Assembly (NCBI GenBank): GCA_039922495.1 | Contig: JBDTEO010000001.1 | Span: 1-64,000 of the forward strand | Reading direction: 5' to 3' | Length of the DNA: 64,000 nt | DNA from: JALYYC01 sp039922495 | GTDB lineage: Bacteria; Chloroflexota; Dormibacteria; CF-121 | In this document: one piece after another, positions 41,378 through 49,354 of the stretch | How positions within the stretch are numbered: the first letter of the stretch is position 1 | How the letters are laid out: every line of letters starts with the position of its first letter | Program-made: the position numbers and the translations under genes | The notes under the pieces: model-generated | What the model saw: only the letters and a program-made list of their open reading frames with translations | What the model was told of the DNA's origin: nothing | The model's database searches: none

Positions 41378-42988
41378 TCAGCCCTGGACGGCGGTTACGG
41401 GCGCTGCGGCGTCGCTGTGGACGGTCTGGCGGAGTGGAATCTCGGGCAAAAGGAACGTCACCACGAAGCCGATCGCGACCAGCGCAGCCGACAGGAGAAA
41501 GGCACGCTGCACCCCAACGGCCAGGCTGACGCGGATGGCATGCAGAACCGCCGGAATCGCCGACGGCTGCAACCCGGGGATGTGCGACAGACCACTCTGG
41601 CCAACGCCCGAGACGAGACCTTCGCCGAGGTTCTGTCCGCTCCTGGCCATGGCGCCTGCCGCCGATGGTGAGAGATGCCCGGGCAGCTCTTGCTGGAAGG
41701 ATTCGAGCACGATGGTGGTCATCACGGGGATCCCGATCACGGAGCCGAGATTGTTGAAGAATTGGCGGCCGGCGTTGGCGGTGCCGAGCAAGCGATAGGG
41801 GAAGGCACTCTGGACCGCGATCGAGAGGATCGGAAAGACGGCGCCGACGCCGATGCCGGTGATCACCATCGCGCTGATGGCGAAACTCCAGCTGGAGTCA
41901 GCATCGAGTCGGCTCAAGGAGAAGATCCCGGCCGTGGTCACCGCCATGCCGATAACGGCCTGCACCTTATAGCGGCCCGTACGCGTGAGGAGCTGGCCGC
42001 CGACGACGCTGCCGATCACAAAACCGCCCATGAGTGGGGCGAGGATCAGACCGGCGTCCTGGGCGCTCTGGCCCTTGACGCCCTGGGCGTAGAGCGGGAG
42101 GAAGGTCACGGTGCCGAAGAGCGCGACGCCAACCAGGAAGCTCAGAACCACGGCGACCGTGAACGTCCGGTTCTCGAACAGGTGCAGGCTGAGGATCGGC
42201 TCGCGCGCTCGATTCTCGTGGACGGCGAAGAGCAGCGCCAGGATGCCGCCGGCGCCCAGGGTGCCGATTACCTGCACGGATCCCCAGGGGTAGCTGATCC
42301 CGGCCCAGGTCAGGCCGATCAGAAAGGGCACGACTGCCGCGACGAGCAGCGCGATCCCGAGCCAGTCGATCTGGACGCGGCCGGTGCGATGGACGCGGGG
42401 CAGGGTCGAAACGAGCATCGCCAGCGCGAAGATGCCGAGCGGCAGGTTGACGTAGAAGATCCAGCGCCAGCCGAAGTGATCGGTCACGACACCGCCGAGG
42501 GTCGGCCCGACGATGCTCCCGAGCCCGAAGACGGACATGATCAATCCCATCCAGCGACCGCGCTCGCGCGGCGAAAAGATATCGCCGAGGGTCGTGACCG
42601 CAAGCGCCATCATCGCGCCACCACCAATGCCGGTAATGGCGCGGGCCCCGATCAGCTCGTACATGTTCTGCGCCAGTCCCGAGAGCATCGAGCCGAAGAG
42701 GAAGATCAGCAGGCCCCCGATGTAGAAGGGGCGGCGACCGAAAAGATCGGAAAGTTTTCCCACGACCGGGACCGCCACCGAGGACGCCAGGAGATACGCG
42801 GTGAAGATCCAGGCGTAGAGGTTGAGGCCGTGGAGCTCGTCGACGATGGTAGGGGCCGCGGTGGAAACGATGGTACTGGTCAGGACGGCCGTGAACTGGA
42901 CCACGAGAACGGCGGCCAGTACCCAGTAACGGCGATCGGCCGCCACCTGGTTTGTGGTCTGGTATCCCGCCCGCGCCTCGGCGCTCAT
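41378..42988 (-). CDS. MFS drug exporter, DHA2 (EmrB/QacA) family
   Basis: This 536-residue protein has 14 predicted helices. Diagnostic segments are STIVSTAAPTIVDELHGLNL, motif A GKLSDLFGRRPFYIGG, ARAITGIGGGAMMALAVTTL, and FGLGSIVGPTLGGVVTDHFG with WRWIFYVNLPLGIFAL. It is a proton-driven exporter of hydrophobic compounds. It is transcribed with the TfoX-like gene 5 bases downstream. A codon-biased antisense frame over its whole length is a shadow. Confidence 0.93.
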   Translation of the reverse strand: MSAEARAGYQTTNQVAADRRYWVLAAVLVVQFTAVLTSTIVSTAAPTIVDELHGLNLYAWIFTAYLLASSVAVPVVGKLSDLFGRRPFYIGGLLIFLFGSMLSGLAQNMYELIGARAITGIGGGAMMALAVTTLGDIFSPRERGRWMGLIMSVFGLGSIVGPTLGGVVTDHFGWRWIFYVNLPLGIFALAMLVSTLPRVHRTGRVQIDWLGIALLVAAVVPFLIGLTWAGISYPWGSVQVIGTLGAGGILALLFAVHENRAREPILSLHLFENRTFTVAVVLSFLVGVALFGTVTFLPLYAQGVKGQSAQDAGLILAPLMGGFVIGSVVGGQLLTRTGRYKVQAVIGMAVTTAGIFSLSRLDADSSWSFAISAMVITGIGVGAVFPILSIAVQSAFPYRLLGTANAGRQFFNNLGSVIGIPVMTTIVLESFQQELPGHLSPSAAGAMARSGQNLGEGLVSGVGQSGLSHIPGLQPSAIPAVLHAIRVSLAVGVQRAFLLSAALVAIGFVVTFLLPEIPLRQTVHSDAAAPVTAVQG

Positions 42989-43056
42989 CGGGTTGATATG
43001 AAGTCGGTCCGCGTTGCTATGGGCCTCGTTCGGACGAGTTTACGAAACACGCTGCG

Positions 43057-44262
43057 TCAGGCGGCGAGCGGCCGTGGATTGTCAGCCAGGGTCGAGGTGA
43101 GCACATAGGTGACGATCGCGCCAGCTGCCGCGATGGCAATGACGGTGCCCATCGGGACGGCCGAGGTGATCCCAGCCAGGCCGACCAGGGGCGCGCCGAA
43201 GGCGGCGATCCCGCTCTGGAGGACGCCCAGGAGCGCTGAACCAGTCCCGGCGGCCTCCGCGTGACGCGAGAGCGCCAGCGCAGTGGCATTGGGAACGACG
43301 AACCCGATGCTGGAAACGAGCACAAAGAGGGGAAGGAGCACGGCCGCCAGGCCGAGGCCGCCTACGAGAATGACGCCCAGGAGGATCAGGCCGCCGGCGG
43401 CGGTCCCGATCAGACCACCCATCAGCAAGCGCGAGGGCGCGATCCGACTGACCAGGCTGCCATTGATCTGGCTGGTCACGACAAAGCCGAGAGCGTTGAG
43501 GCCGAAGATCAGACTGAAGGTCTGCGGTGAGACGTGATAGATCCCCTGCAATACGAAGGGAGAGCCGGAGATATAGGCAAACATTGCGCCGAAGGCGAGA
43601 CCGGCCGATAGCGCGTAGCCGATGAAGCGCGTATCGCGGGCGATGATGCCGAATCGGCGGCCCGTATCGCGCAGGCTGCCGGCGCGACGCAGGTGGGTGG
43701 GAAGCGTTTCCGGCAACCAGACCAGGGCGCTGACCAATAGCAGTGCGGTCACCAGCGCCAGCACCAGGAAAATGCCGTGCCAGGAACTGATCCGCAGCAC
43801 CTGGCCGCCGAGGACCGGCGCCAGGATCGGGGCGACGCCCATGACGAGGATCAGTCGCGAGAAGTAGCGGGCAGCGGGCACGCCCGAGTACATGTCGCGG
43901 ACGACGGCTCGAGCGATCACGATCCCGGCGGCGCCGGCCAGCCCTTGGATCAATCGAAAGAGAACCAGCAGGATGGCGGAAGGCGCGAGCGCGCAGAGCA
44001 GCGAGGCGAGGACGTAGATCGCGACCCCAACGAGCAACGGACGCCGGCGTCCGAGCGTGTCACTCATGGGGCCGGCCAACAGCTGGCCCAGTGCCAGGCC
44101 GATGAGGCAGGCCGTCAGGGTGAGTTGGATCAGCGACTCGCTGGCTACCAGATCGCGGCTGATCGCCGGGAGGGCGGGAAGGTACATATCGATCGAGAGG
44201 GGACCAAAGGCCGTCAGCCCGCCAAGGAGGACAAACAGGCGCGCCCGCTCGAGGTGGCTCAT
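43057..44262 (-). CDS. MFS drug exporter, Bcr/CflA family
   Basis: This 401-residue, 12-helix transporter opens FVLLGGLTAFGPLSIDMYLP, the Bcr/CflA signature, followed by GPMSDTLGRRRPLLVG (motif A), LFRLIQGLAGAAGIVIARAV and LAPVLGGQVLRISSWHGIF. It likely exports bicyclomycin-like, sulphonamide-like or other small compounds. The ATG at 44262 was chosen over a longer frame that would overlap the divergent gene at 44350. Confidence 0.92.
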   Translation of the reverse strand: MSHLERARLFVLLGGLTAFGPLSIDMYLPALPAISRDLVASESLIQLTLTACLIGLALGQLLAGPMSDTLGRRRPLLVGVAIYVLASLLCALAPSAILLVLFRLIQGLAGAAGIVIARAVVRDMYSGVPAARYFSRLILVMGVAPILAPVLGGQVLRISSWHGIFLVLALVTALLLVSALVWLPETLPTHLRRAGSLRDTGRRFGIIARDTRFIGYALSAGLAFGAMFAYISGSPFVLQGIYHVSPQTFSLIFGLNALGFVVTSQINGSLVSRIAPSRLLMGGLIGTAAGGLILLGVILVGGLGLAAVLLPLFVLVSSIGFVVPNATALALSRHAEAAGTGSALLGVLQSGIAAFGAPLVGLAGITSAVPMGTVIAIAAAGAIVTYVLTSTLADNPRPLAA

Positions 44263-44349
44263 CCCCGATGGTTCGGTTGAGTTCACGATTTTGGGCGCGG
44301 CTGCAGGAATATCCACCCGGTCAAATATGGTAACCACGGGAGAGAGTTT

Positions 44350-44823
44350 TTGATTCCAAGGGAGCCGACCCACTGGAAGGCGCTGGCCGCTGCCGAGCCG
44401 GCATTCGCCAAACGCATCCAGGCGATCTTTGACGTACGCAAGCACAAGACGCTGGCGACGCTCCGGGCGGATGGCTCGCCGCGCATCAGCGGGATCGAGG
44501 TCGAGTTCGCCGAAGGCGACATCTGGCTCGGGATGATGCCGGACTCAATGAAGCTCCGGGATCTGCAGCGGGACCCGCGGCTGGCGATTCACGCGATGTC
44601 GGACGACCCGCCGGAGGATCGGCCGAGTGCCTGGATGGGCGACGCGAAAATCAGCGGTCGCGCCATTCAGGCGGAGCGACCGGACCGGCCCAGGCCGCCG
44701 GCCAGCTGGTTTCGGATTGATATCGATGAGGTGGTCTTGACCTCCGTCAGCGATCCGCCAGACTATCTGGTGATCGAGTCGTGGCATCCCGGGCGTGGGC
44801 TGCGCCGCCAGGAGCGCCAATGA
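44350..44823 (+). CDS. Pyridoxamine 5'-phosphate oxidase-like (FMN/F420 split-barrel) protein
   Basis: This 157-residue split-barrel protein contains IFDVRKHKTLATLRADGSPR (dimer and cofactor-binding strand), EFAEGDIWLGMMPDSMKLRD, LQRDPRLAIHAM and RIDIDEVVLTSV. The TLRxDGxPR pattern is common to PNPOx-like FMN and F420 enzymes. The TTG start at 44350 follows GGGAGAGAG. The stop overlaps the next gene (ATGA). Cofactor and substrate are not certain. Confidence 0.82.
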   Translation: MIPREPTHWKALAAAEPAFAKRIQAIFDVRKHKTLATLRADGSPRISGIEVEFAEGDIWLGMMPDSMKLRDLQRDPRLAIHAMSDDPPEDRPSAWMGDAKISGRAIQAERPDRPRPPASWFRIDIDEVVLTSVSDPPDYLVIESWHPGRGLRRQERQ

Positions 44824-45752
44824 GGGCGGCGGCCAGGCCCGCCGAGCGGATGAGCGGGAGGGATGTGGTCCGCGCTCTTCTCGTGGTGCTGGTGTGGGGG
44901 CTGAGCTTCATCGCCATCGATCGCGGCTTGAAGACGCTTCCGCCGCTGTTCTTCGTCACGCTGCGCTTTGCGTTTACCGTGTTGCCCGCTATCTTCTTCG
45001 TTCCGCGGCCGGGCGCTCGCTGGTACTGGATCCTCGGCCTCGGGCTTTTCACCAATACCGGGCAATTCGCGCTGTTATTTGTCGCGATTCATCGGGGGAT
45101 GCCGGCCGGGCTCTCCTCGCTGGTGCTGCAGTGTCAGGTGGCCTTCACCCTGATCTTCGCCGCCGCCGTACTGCGTGAGATCCCGCGCGTGTTCCAGATG
45201 ATCGGCACCTTGGTCGCGTTGCTTGGCATCGTCATCATCGCCGTTGGGCACGGCGCGAGCACACCGATTGTTCCGCTTCTGCTGGTCATCCTCGCGGGGG
45301 CCAACTGGGGGGCGGGCAACATCTGCACCCGCCTCGCGAAAGCTGAGTCGGCGTTCGGGCTGATCGTCTGGGCCGGGCTGGTGGCGCCGATTCCGTTGAT
45401 GGTGCTCTCCCTCTGGGTCGAGGGGCCGCGCGCCGATCTGACCGCGATCCAGCACATCTTTCCCACCGGTGCGCTGGCGCTCGCCTACGTCGTCGTTGGC
45501 GCGACGCTCTTCGGCTTCGGGACCTGGAGCTCGCTGCTGCGCAAATACCCGGCGCCGGTGGTGACGCCATACGCCGTACTGGTGCCCATCATCGGCATCC
45601 TCTCGTCCTGGATCGTGCTGGGTGAAACGCCGTCCGCGGGTGAGCTCTTGGGCGGCGCTGTGGTCATGACCGGGCTCGCCCTGGTTACCGGCGTCGCGAG
45701 CGCTGCCTGGCGACGAGCGGGCCGGCTCGCTCGGGAGCGACTGGCGGCCTAA
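44820..45752 (+). CDS. EamA-family (DMT superfamily) transporter
   Basis: This 310-residue membrane protein has two EamA halves of five helices each: VLVVWGLSFIAIDRGL type start (residues ~20-35), FTNTGQFALLFVAIHRGMPA, then second half AGANWGAGNICTRLAKAESA and LLRKYPAPVVTPYAVLVPII. RhaT/YdcZ-type permeases move amino acids or metabolites across the inner membrane. The ATG at 44820 overlaps the previous stop; an upstream in-frame ATG at 44781 is inside that gene. Confidence 0.9.
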   Translation: MRAAARPAERMSGRDVVRALLVVLVWGLSFIAIDRGLKTLPPLFFVTLRFAFTVLPAIFFVPRPGARWYWILGLGLFTNTGQFALLFVAIHRGMPAGLSSLVLQCQVAFTLIFAAAVLREIPRVFQMIGTLVALLGIVIIAVGHGASTPIVPLLLVILAGANWGAGNICTRLAKAESAFGLIVWAGLVAPIPLMVLSLWVEGPRADLTAIQHIFPTGALALAYVVVGATLFGFGTWSSLLRKYPAPVVTPYAVLVPIIGILSSWIVLGETPSAGELLGGAVVMTGLALVTGVASAAWRRAGRLARERLAA

Positions 45753-46294
45753 CGGCGCGCTTTCGCCGCGCGAACCTGCTTCAGCGTTTCGCGCATCTGG
45801 TTCAGATGAAATCGATCGTGGCCGGCGATCATCCGAAACATCAGGTCGTAGCTCTCCGCACCGCGCTCGGTGTGCTTCACGGCGCGCTCCTTGTCCCTGG
45901 GCGAGGCACGGCGCCAGAGCTTGAGGTTCGCCGCGCGCATCGGAATGAACATCTCGAGGAGCTCATCGGGCTCCTTGTCGTTATGCCGGAGGCGCTCTAC
46001 CCAGAGGTCCTGGTCGTAACCGAGCACCGGGGTGCCATCCTGGCCGAGTGCCCAGCGGTAGCGGCCCGATACGACAATCTCGGCGTCGGTAATATGGCCC
46101 AGCAGTTCGAGGATTGACCATTCTTTTTCGGCCGGCCGGGTGCGTTTGTCCTGGGCTGCCTCCTGGAACATCGCCCTCAGCGCGGCGGGCGTTTCCTCTT
46201 GTACTTTCGCCGGGTCGTCGTTGCCGAGGAGGGAAAGCAGTTGCTTGTGATACGCGCTTGCTTGCGTTACCGGATCGGGGGACCCTTGTGCCAC
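45749..46294 (-). CDS. DinB-family protein
   Basis: This 181-residue four-helix bundle protein has three conserved metal-binding histidine regions: ILELLGHITDAEIV, RAVKHTERGAESY and MIAGHDRFHLNQMRETL. DinB relatives act as thiol-dependent transferases or stress proteins. It is convergent with the EamA gene (4-base overlap) and divergent from adenine deaminase. Confidence 0.88.
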   Translation of the reverse strand: MAQGSPDPVTQASAYHKQLLSLLGNDDPAKVQEETPAALRAMFQEAAQDKRTRPAEKEWSILELLGHITDAEIVVSGRYRWALGQDGTPVLGYDQDLWVERLRHNDKEPDELLEMFIPMRAANLKLWRRASPRDKERAVKHTERGAESYDLMFRMIAGHDRFHLNQMRETLKQVRAAKARR

Positions 46295-46332
46295 GACCGG
46301 CAGTCTAGCCGACCCATGTTAGAAAGACGAGC

Positions 46333-47331
46333 ATGAGCGGCCTCCTGCCACAACTCCCCAAGGCCGAGCTCCATCTGCACATCGAGGGAACGCTCGAGCC
46401 GGAGCTGATGTTCGCGCTGGCCCGTCGGAACCGGGTCCCGCTTCGATATGCATCGATCGACGCTGTTCGGAAGGCCTATGTCTTCAGCGATCTGCAGTCA
46501 TTCCTCGACATCTACTACGCCGGCTGTGCCGTCCTGATCGAAGAGCAGGACTTCTACGAGCTTGCGTGGGCTTACCTGGAGCGCGCCTCCGCCCAGGGGG
46601 TCCGGCATGCGGAGATTTTCTTCGATCCGCAAACGCACACCGACCGTGGGATTGCGATCGGTACGGTGATCAACGGCTTGCATCGTGCCCTGACTGAAGG
46701 TAAGGCGAAGCTGGGGATCTCGGCCAGCCTGATCCTCTGCTTTCTACGCCACCTGAGCGAAGAGTCCGCGATCGCAACGCTTCGTGCAGCGCTTGCCTTT
46801 CGTGACCGATTTATCGCCGTCGGACTCGACTCGTCGGAGGTCGGCAATCCACCGAGCAAATTCCAGCGGGTGTTCGACATGGCGCGCGTAGAAGGCCTGC
46901 TGACAGTTGCTCACGCCGGCGAAGAGGCGCCGCCTGAGTACATCTGGGAGGCGCTCGACTTACTCGGCGTCAGCCGAATCGACCACGGCGTGCGCTGCCT
47001 GGAGGATGACCGGCTGGTCGATTGGCTCGTCGCGGACCAGATTCCCTTGACGGTCTGTCCGCTCTCCAACGTCAAGCTACGGGTCTTTCCGACGTTGCGG
47101 CAACACAACCTGCGGCAGATGCTCGAGCGAGGCTTGCGGGTCACGGTCAATTCCGACGATCCAGCCTACTTCGGCGGCTATATCGAGGACAACGTCCGCG
47201 CGGTGACCGCCGCGCTCAGCCTGGGCGCTGATCAGCTCATCACACTGGCGCGCAATTCGTTCCTAGCCTCGTTCCTACCGGACGTGGAGAAGCAACGCTA
47301 TGTGCAGGAGATCGAGCGCGTCTCTTCATGA
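46333..47331 (+). CDS. Adenine deaminase (adenosine deaminase superfamily)
   Basis: This 332-residue zinc enzyme has the metal ligands in AELHLHIEGTLEPELMF, LTVAHAGEEAPPEY, RIDHGVRCLEDDRL and TVNSDDPAYFGGYIEDN. HIEGTLEPE and NSDDPAYFGGY are features of adenine rather than adenosine deaminases, which have HLDGS and NTDDP. It would convert adenine to hypoxanthine, the first step leading into the xanthine dehydrogenase and uricase genes next to it on the other strand. Confidence 0.85.
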   Translation: MSGLLPQLPKAELHLHIEGTLEPELMFALARRNRVPLRYASIDAVRKAYVFSDLQSFLDIYYAGCAVLIEEQDFYELAWAYLERASAQGVRHAEIFFDPQTHTDRGIAIGTVINGLHRALTEGKAKLGISASLILCFLRHLSEESAIATLRAALAFRDRFIAVGLDSSEVGNPPSKFQRVFDMARVEGLLTVAHAGEEAPPEYIWEALDLLGVSRIDHGVRCLEDDRLVDWLVADQIPLTVCPLSNVKLRVFPTLRQHNLRQMLERGLRVTVNSDDPAYFGGYIEDNVRAVTAALSLGADQLITLARNSFLASFLPDVEKQRYVQEIERVSS

Positions 47332-47389
47332 GCCCGGCACCAGCAGCGGCTGCGACGATTTAGACGGTGTCTGCGGGAACAACGGAATC

Positions 47390-47797
47390 TCAGGCTTCTT
47401 CGAAGATGATGTCTTGCGCGCCCTCCCAGAGGACGTGGCGGCCGAGTTCCTCGAGCTGCTCGTGGCCGGTTTCGATAGTCGCGAAGTGATTCCCGGCTAA
47501 TGGCCCCGCCTTGCTGCCGAAGGCGGTCTGGCCGTAGGGGAAGAGAATCTCGGTCTCGCTGACGCCGCCCGGATAGACGAGCAGTTCACCGGCGCCCGGA
47601 TAGGTGGTCGCGTTCTCCGGGCCGAGGCCGATCTCGAGGTCGCCCAGCGGGACCCAGGCCGCCTGGCCGCTCCAACGCGCCTGGATCAGTTTCTGCCGGA
47701 GTGGCAGGAGCTTGCGGACGGCCGCGACGGTTTTTGGGGCGGCCTTTTCCTCGAACCGGGCGCGAAACTGCAGCGAGCCGACGGTGATCTTAAGCAT
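47390..47797 (-). CDS. DUF3830 family protein
   Basis: This 135-residue cyclophilin-like-fold protein starts MLKITVGSLQFRARFEEKAA and contains KLIQARWSGQAAWVPLGDLE, ATTYPGAGELLVYPGG and a C-terminal GRHVLWEGAQDIIFEEA. These match the DUF3830 family, whose biochemical role is not established as far as I know. Its start overlaps the uricase stop by 8 bases, so it is the last gene of the purine operon. A role in handling a purine breakdown intermediate is inference. Confidence 0.78.
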   Translation of the reverse strand: MLKITVGSLQFRARFEEKAAPKTVAAVRKLLPLRQKLIQARWSGQAAWVPLGDLEIGLGPENATTYPGAGELLVYPGGVSETEILFPYGQTAFGSKAGPLAGNHFATIETGHEQLEELGRHVLWEGAQDIIFEEA

Positions 47798-48614
47798 CGC
47801 GCTTAAGCGTAAGGCCGATGACGCCGTGGGCCGGCTTGGGATCGCTGAAGACGCGGTCCTTGCCCTGGCCTTCCTCCACCCTGGACGTATCCCAGAGCCG
47901 GTTCTGCGCCTCGAAGCTGACTTCCGAGAGCGCACTGAATCGCTCGAGGATGCGGGTGCCCATCTCATGAACCAGGTGCTGGATCGACATGCTGACGAAG
48001 TCGTCGAACGTCTCGACCACGACGTCGCGCACCTTATACGACGAGACCAGCGAGCCGTCAATGGCGCGAGCCGGATCCGGGTAGCACCAGTGAAGATCGA
48101 GATAGATGTAGAGCGGCCGGTCGGTAACCTCGGGCAGGGTCGTGAACTCGTCCCGGGCAAAGCTCTTGAAGGCGCTCCCGGTTAGCTTGATCAACCGAAG
48201 CCTTCGACGCCCAGAGCGCATCGATCGCAGGCCGGTGCGATCGCGTTCCAGTACGACGACTTCATAGTCGTTTTCGAGCGGACCACTGAGTAACTTGTCG
48301 CTGTGTTTTGCGAAGGGCAGTTCGCGGATCGAGATCCGCAGCGACGGGATCTGCTCGTAGTGCTGCAAAAGTTGGCGCGCCAGGAAGTCGGCGAAGCCTT
48401 CGTAGCGGTCACCCTGGAACTGCAGGGCCATCACATAAACAAAATTCTTCATGGTGTCGGTCGCGACCACGTTGCGGTTGTCGCCCTCCGTGTAGGCCGG
48501 CAGAAAATTGTCGCCGAAGACGTCGATGCTGACGCGGCCGGCGAACAATCCACGGGTCGGATGCTCCCGGTAAAAGGAAACGTCGTGTTTCCCGTACCGG
48601 ATCTCGGCCTTCAT
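47790..48614 (-). CDS. Urate oxidase (factor-independent uricase)
   Basis: This 274-residue protein has two tunnelling-fold domains. Catalytic-triad residues are visible as Lys in RYGKHDVSFYREH, Thr in NVVATDTMKNFVYVMA and His in SIQHLVHEMGTRI. The TDTMKN motif is the uricase hallmark. It converts urate to 5-hydroxyisourate without cofactor. It lies after the OHCU decarboxylase gene with an ATGA overlap, as expected for enzymes acting in sequence. Confidence 0.93.
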   Translation of the reverse strand: MKAEIRYGKHDVSFYREHPTRGLFAGRVSIDVFGDNFLPAYTEGDNRNVVATDTMKNFVYVMALQFQGDRYEGFADFLARQLLQHYEQIPSLRISIRELPFAKHSDKLLSGPLENDYEVVVLERDRTGLRSMRSGRRRLRLIKLTGSAFKSFARDEFTTLPEVTDRPLYIYLDLHWCYPDPARAIDGSLVSSYKVRDVVVETFDDFVSMSIQHLVHEMGTRILERFSALSEVSFEAQNRLWDTSRVEEGQGKDRVFSDPKPAHGVIGLTLKRDA

Positions 48615-49030
48615 TTGCGCAGGCGGTCTTCGGCGATGTCGACGATCGCCCGCAGCCCCGCCGACATCTCTTCCTGGCGGCTGGCGGTGAGCCGCTGCTT
48701 GAGCACCTGGACGATCTCGGCCTTCGGCCGGCGATTGACGAAGAAGACGAAGCGGAATCCGAACTTTTTCTCGTATTCCGCGTTGAGGCGAGTCAGCTCG
48801 GGCAGGGACCCGGGTCCCTGTTCCGCCAGCGACAGCTTCGAAAGGCCGGCGGGATCGGCGCCGATCCGCGGATGCGCGTTCAGCGTCGCGATCTTTTCCT
48901 CGTCCGTCAGGGTCGGAAGGACTTCGCGCATGCGCGCTACCAGTTCCGCACGCGTCGACGCCGGCCCCATTGCCGAAACTTTTTGGGCCAGCGGCGTCGA
49001 TCCCTCCAGCGCCTCCTCGATCGGGATCAC
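48611..49030 (-). CDS. uraD: OHCU decarboxylase
   Basis: This 139-residue all-helical enzyme has the catalytic His in LNAHPRIGADP, the helix LTRLNAEYEKKFGFRFVFFV and NRRPKAEIVQVLKQRL. It decarboxylates 2-oxo-4-hydroxy-4-carboxy-5-ureidoimidazoline to S-allantoin. It is a separate gene, not fused to uricase as in Bacillus PucL. It starts directly after the HIU hydrolase stop. Confidence 0.93.
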   Translation of the reverse strand: MIPIEEALEGSTPLAQKVSAMGPASTRAELVARMREVLPTLTDEEKIATLNAHPRIGADPAGLSKLSLAEQGPGSLPELTRLNAEYEKKFGFRFVFFVNRRPKAEIVQVLKQRLTASRQEEMSAGLRAIVDIAEDRLRK

Positions 49031-49354
49031 TCAGCTGCCTCGGTAGGAAGAGATCCCGAAGTCCGAGACGAGGAGCGGGATATGGTAATGGCGCTCTTCG
49101 TCGATCAGGAGCTCGAGTGTCACCATCTGGAAGAGGTGTGGCCGCTCGACGAAATAGTCTTCGAGCTCGAAGAGCAGCTGGTATTCGCCAGGAGCGACGC
49201 CGTCGGGGACCAATTGGGCGATCCGGCCACCTGCATCCGTCCGCTCTTCGCCCACAAGGGTGCCGTCTGCGGTCGCCAGCATGACGGCGATGTCCGCGCC
49301 CGGTTTGCCGGTCGAAAGGTCGAGGACATGCGTGGAGATGGTTGCTCGGCTCAC
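49031..49354 (-). CDS. uraH: 5-hydroxyisourate hydrolase
   Basis: This 107-residue transthyretin-like protein has the active-site His in TISTHVLDLSTGKPG, HYHIPLLVSDFGISSY and the conserved C-terminal tetrapeptide YRGS. It hydrolyses 5-hydroxyisourate to OHCU. Its ATG overlaps the xanthine dehydrogenase stop by four bases. Confidence 0.95.
   Translation of the reverse strand: MSRATISTHVLDLSTGKPGADIAVMLATADGTLVGEERTDAGGRIAQLVPDGVAPGEYQLLFELEDYFVERPHLFQMVTLELLIDEERHYHIPLLVSDFGISSYRGS

Noticed and set aside
41675..43108. A 477-codon plus-strand frame over the DHA2 exporter
   Set aside because: The highly charged Asp/Glu/Arg/His composition is the antisense image of a membrane protein; no homologous motif.
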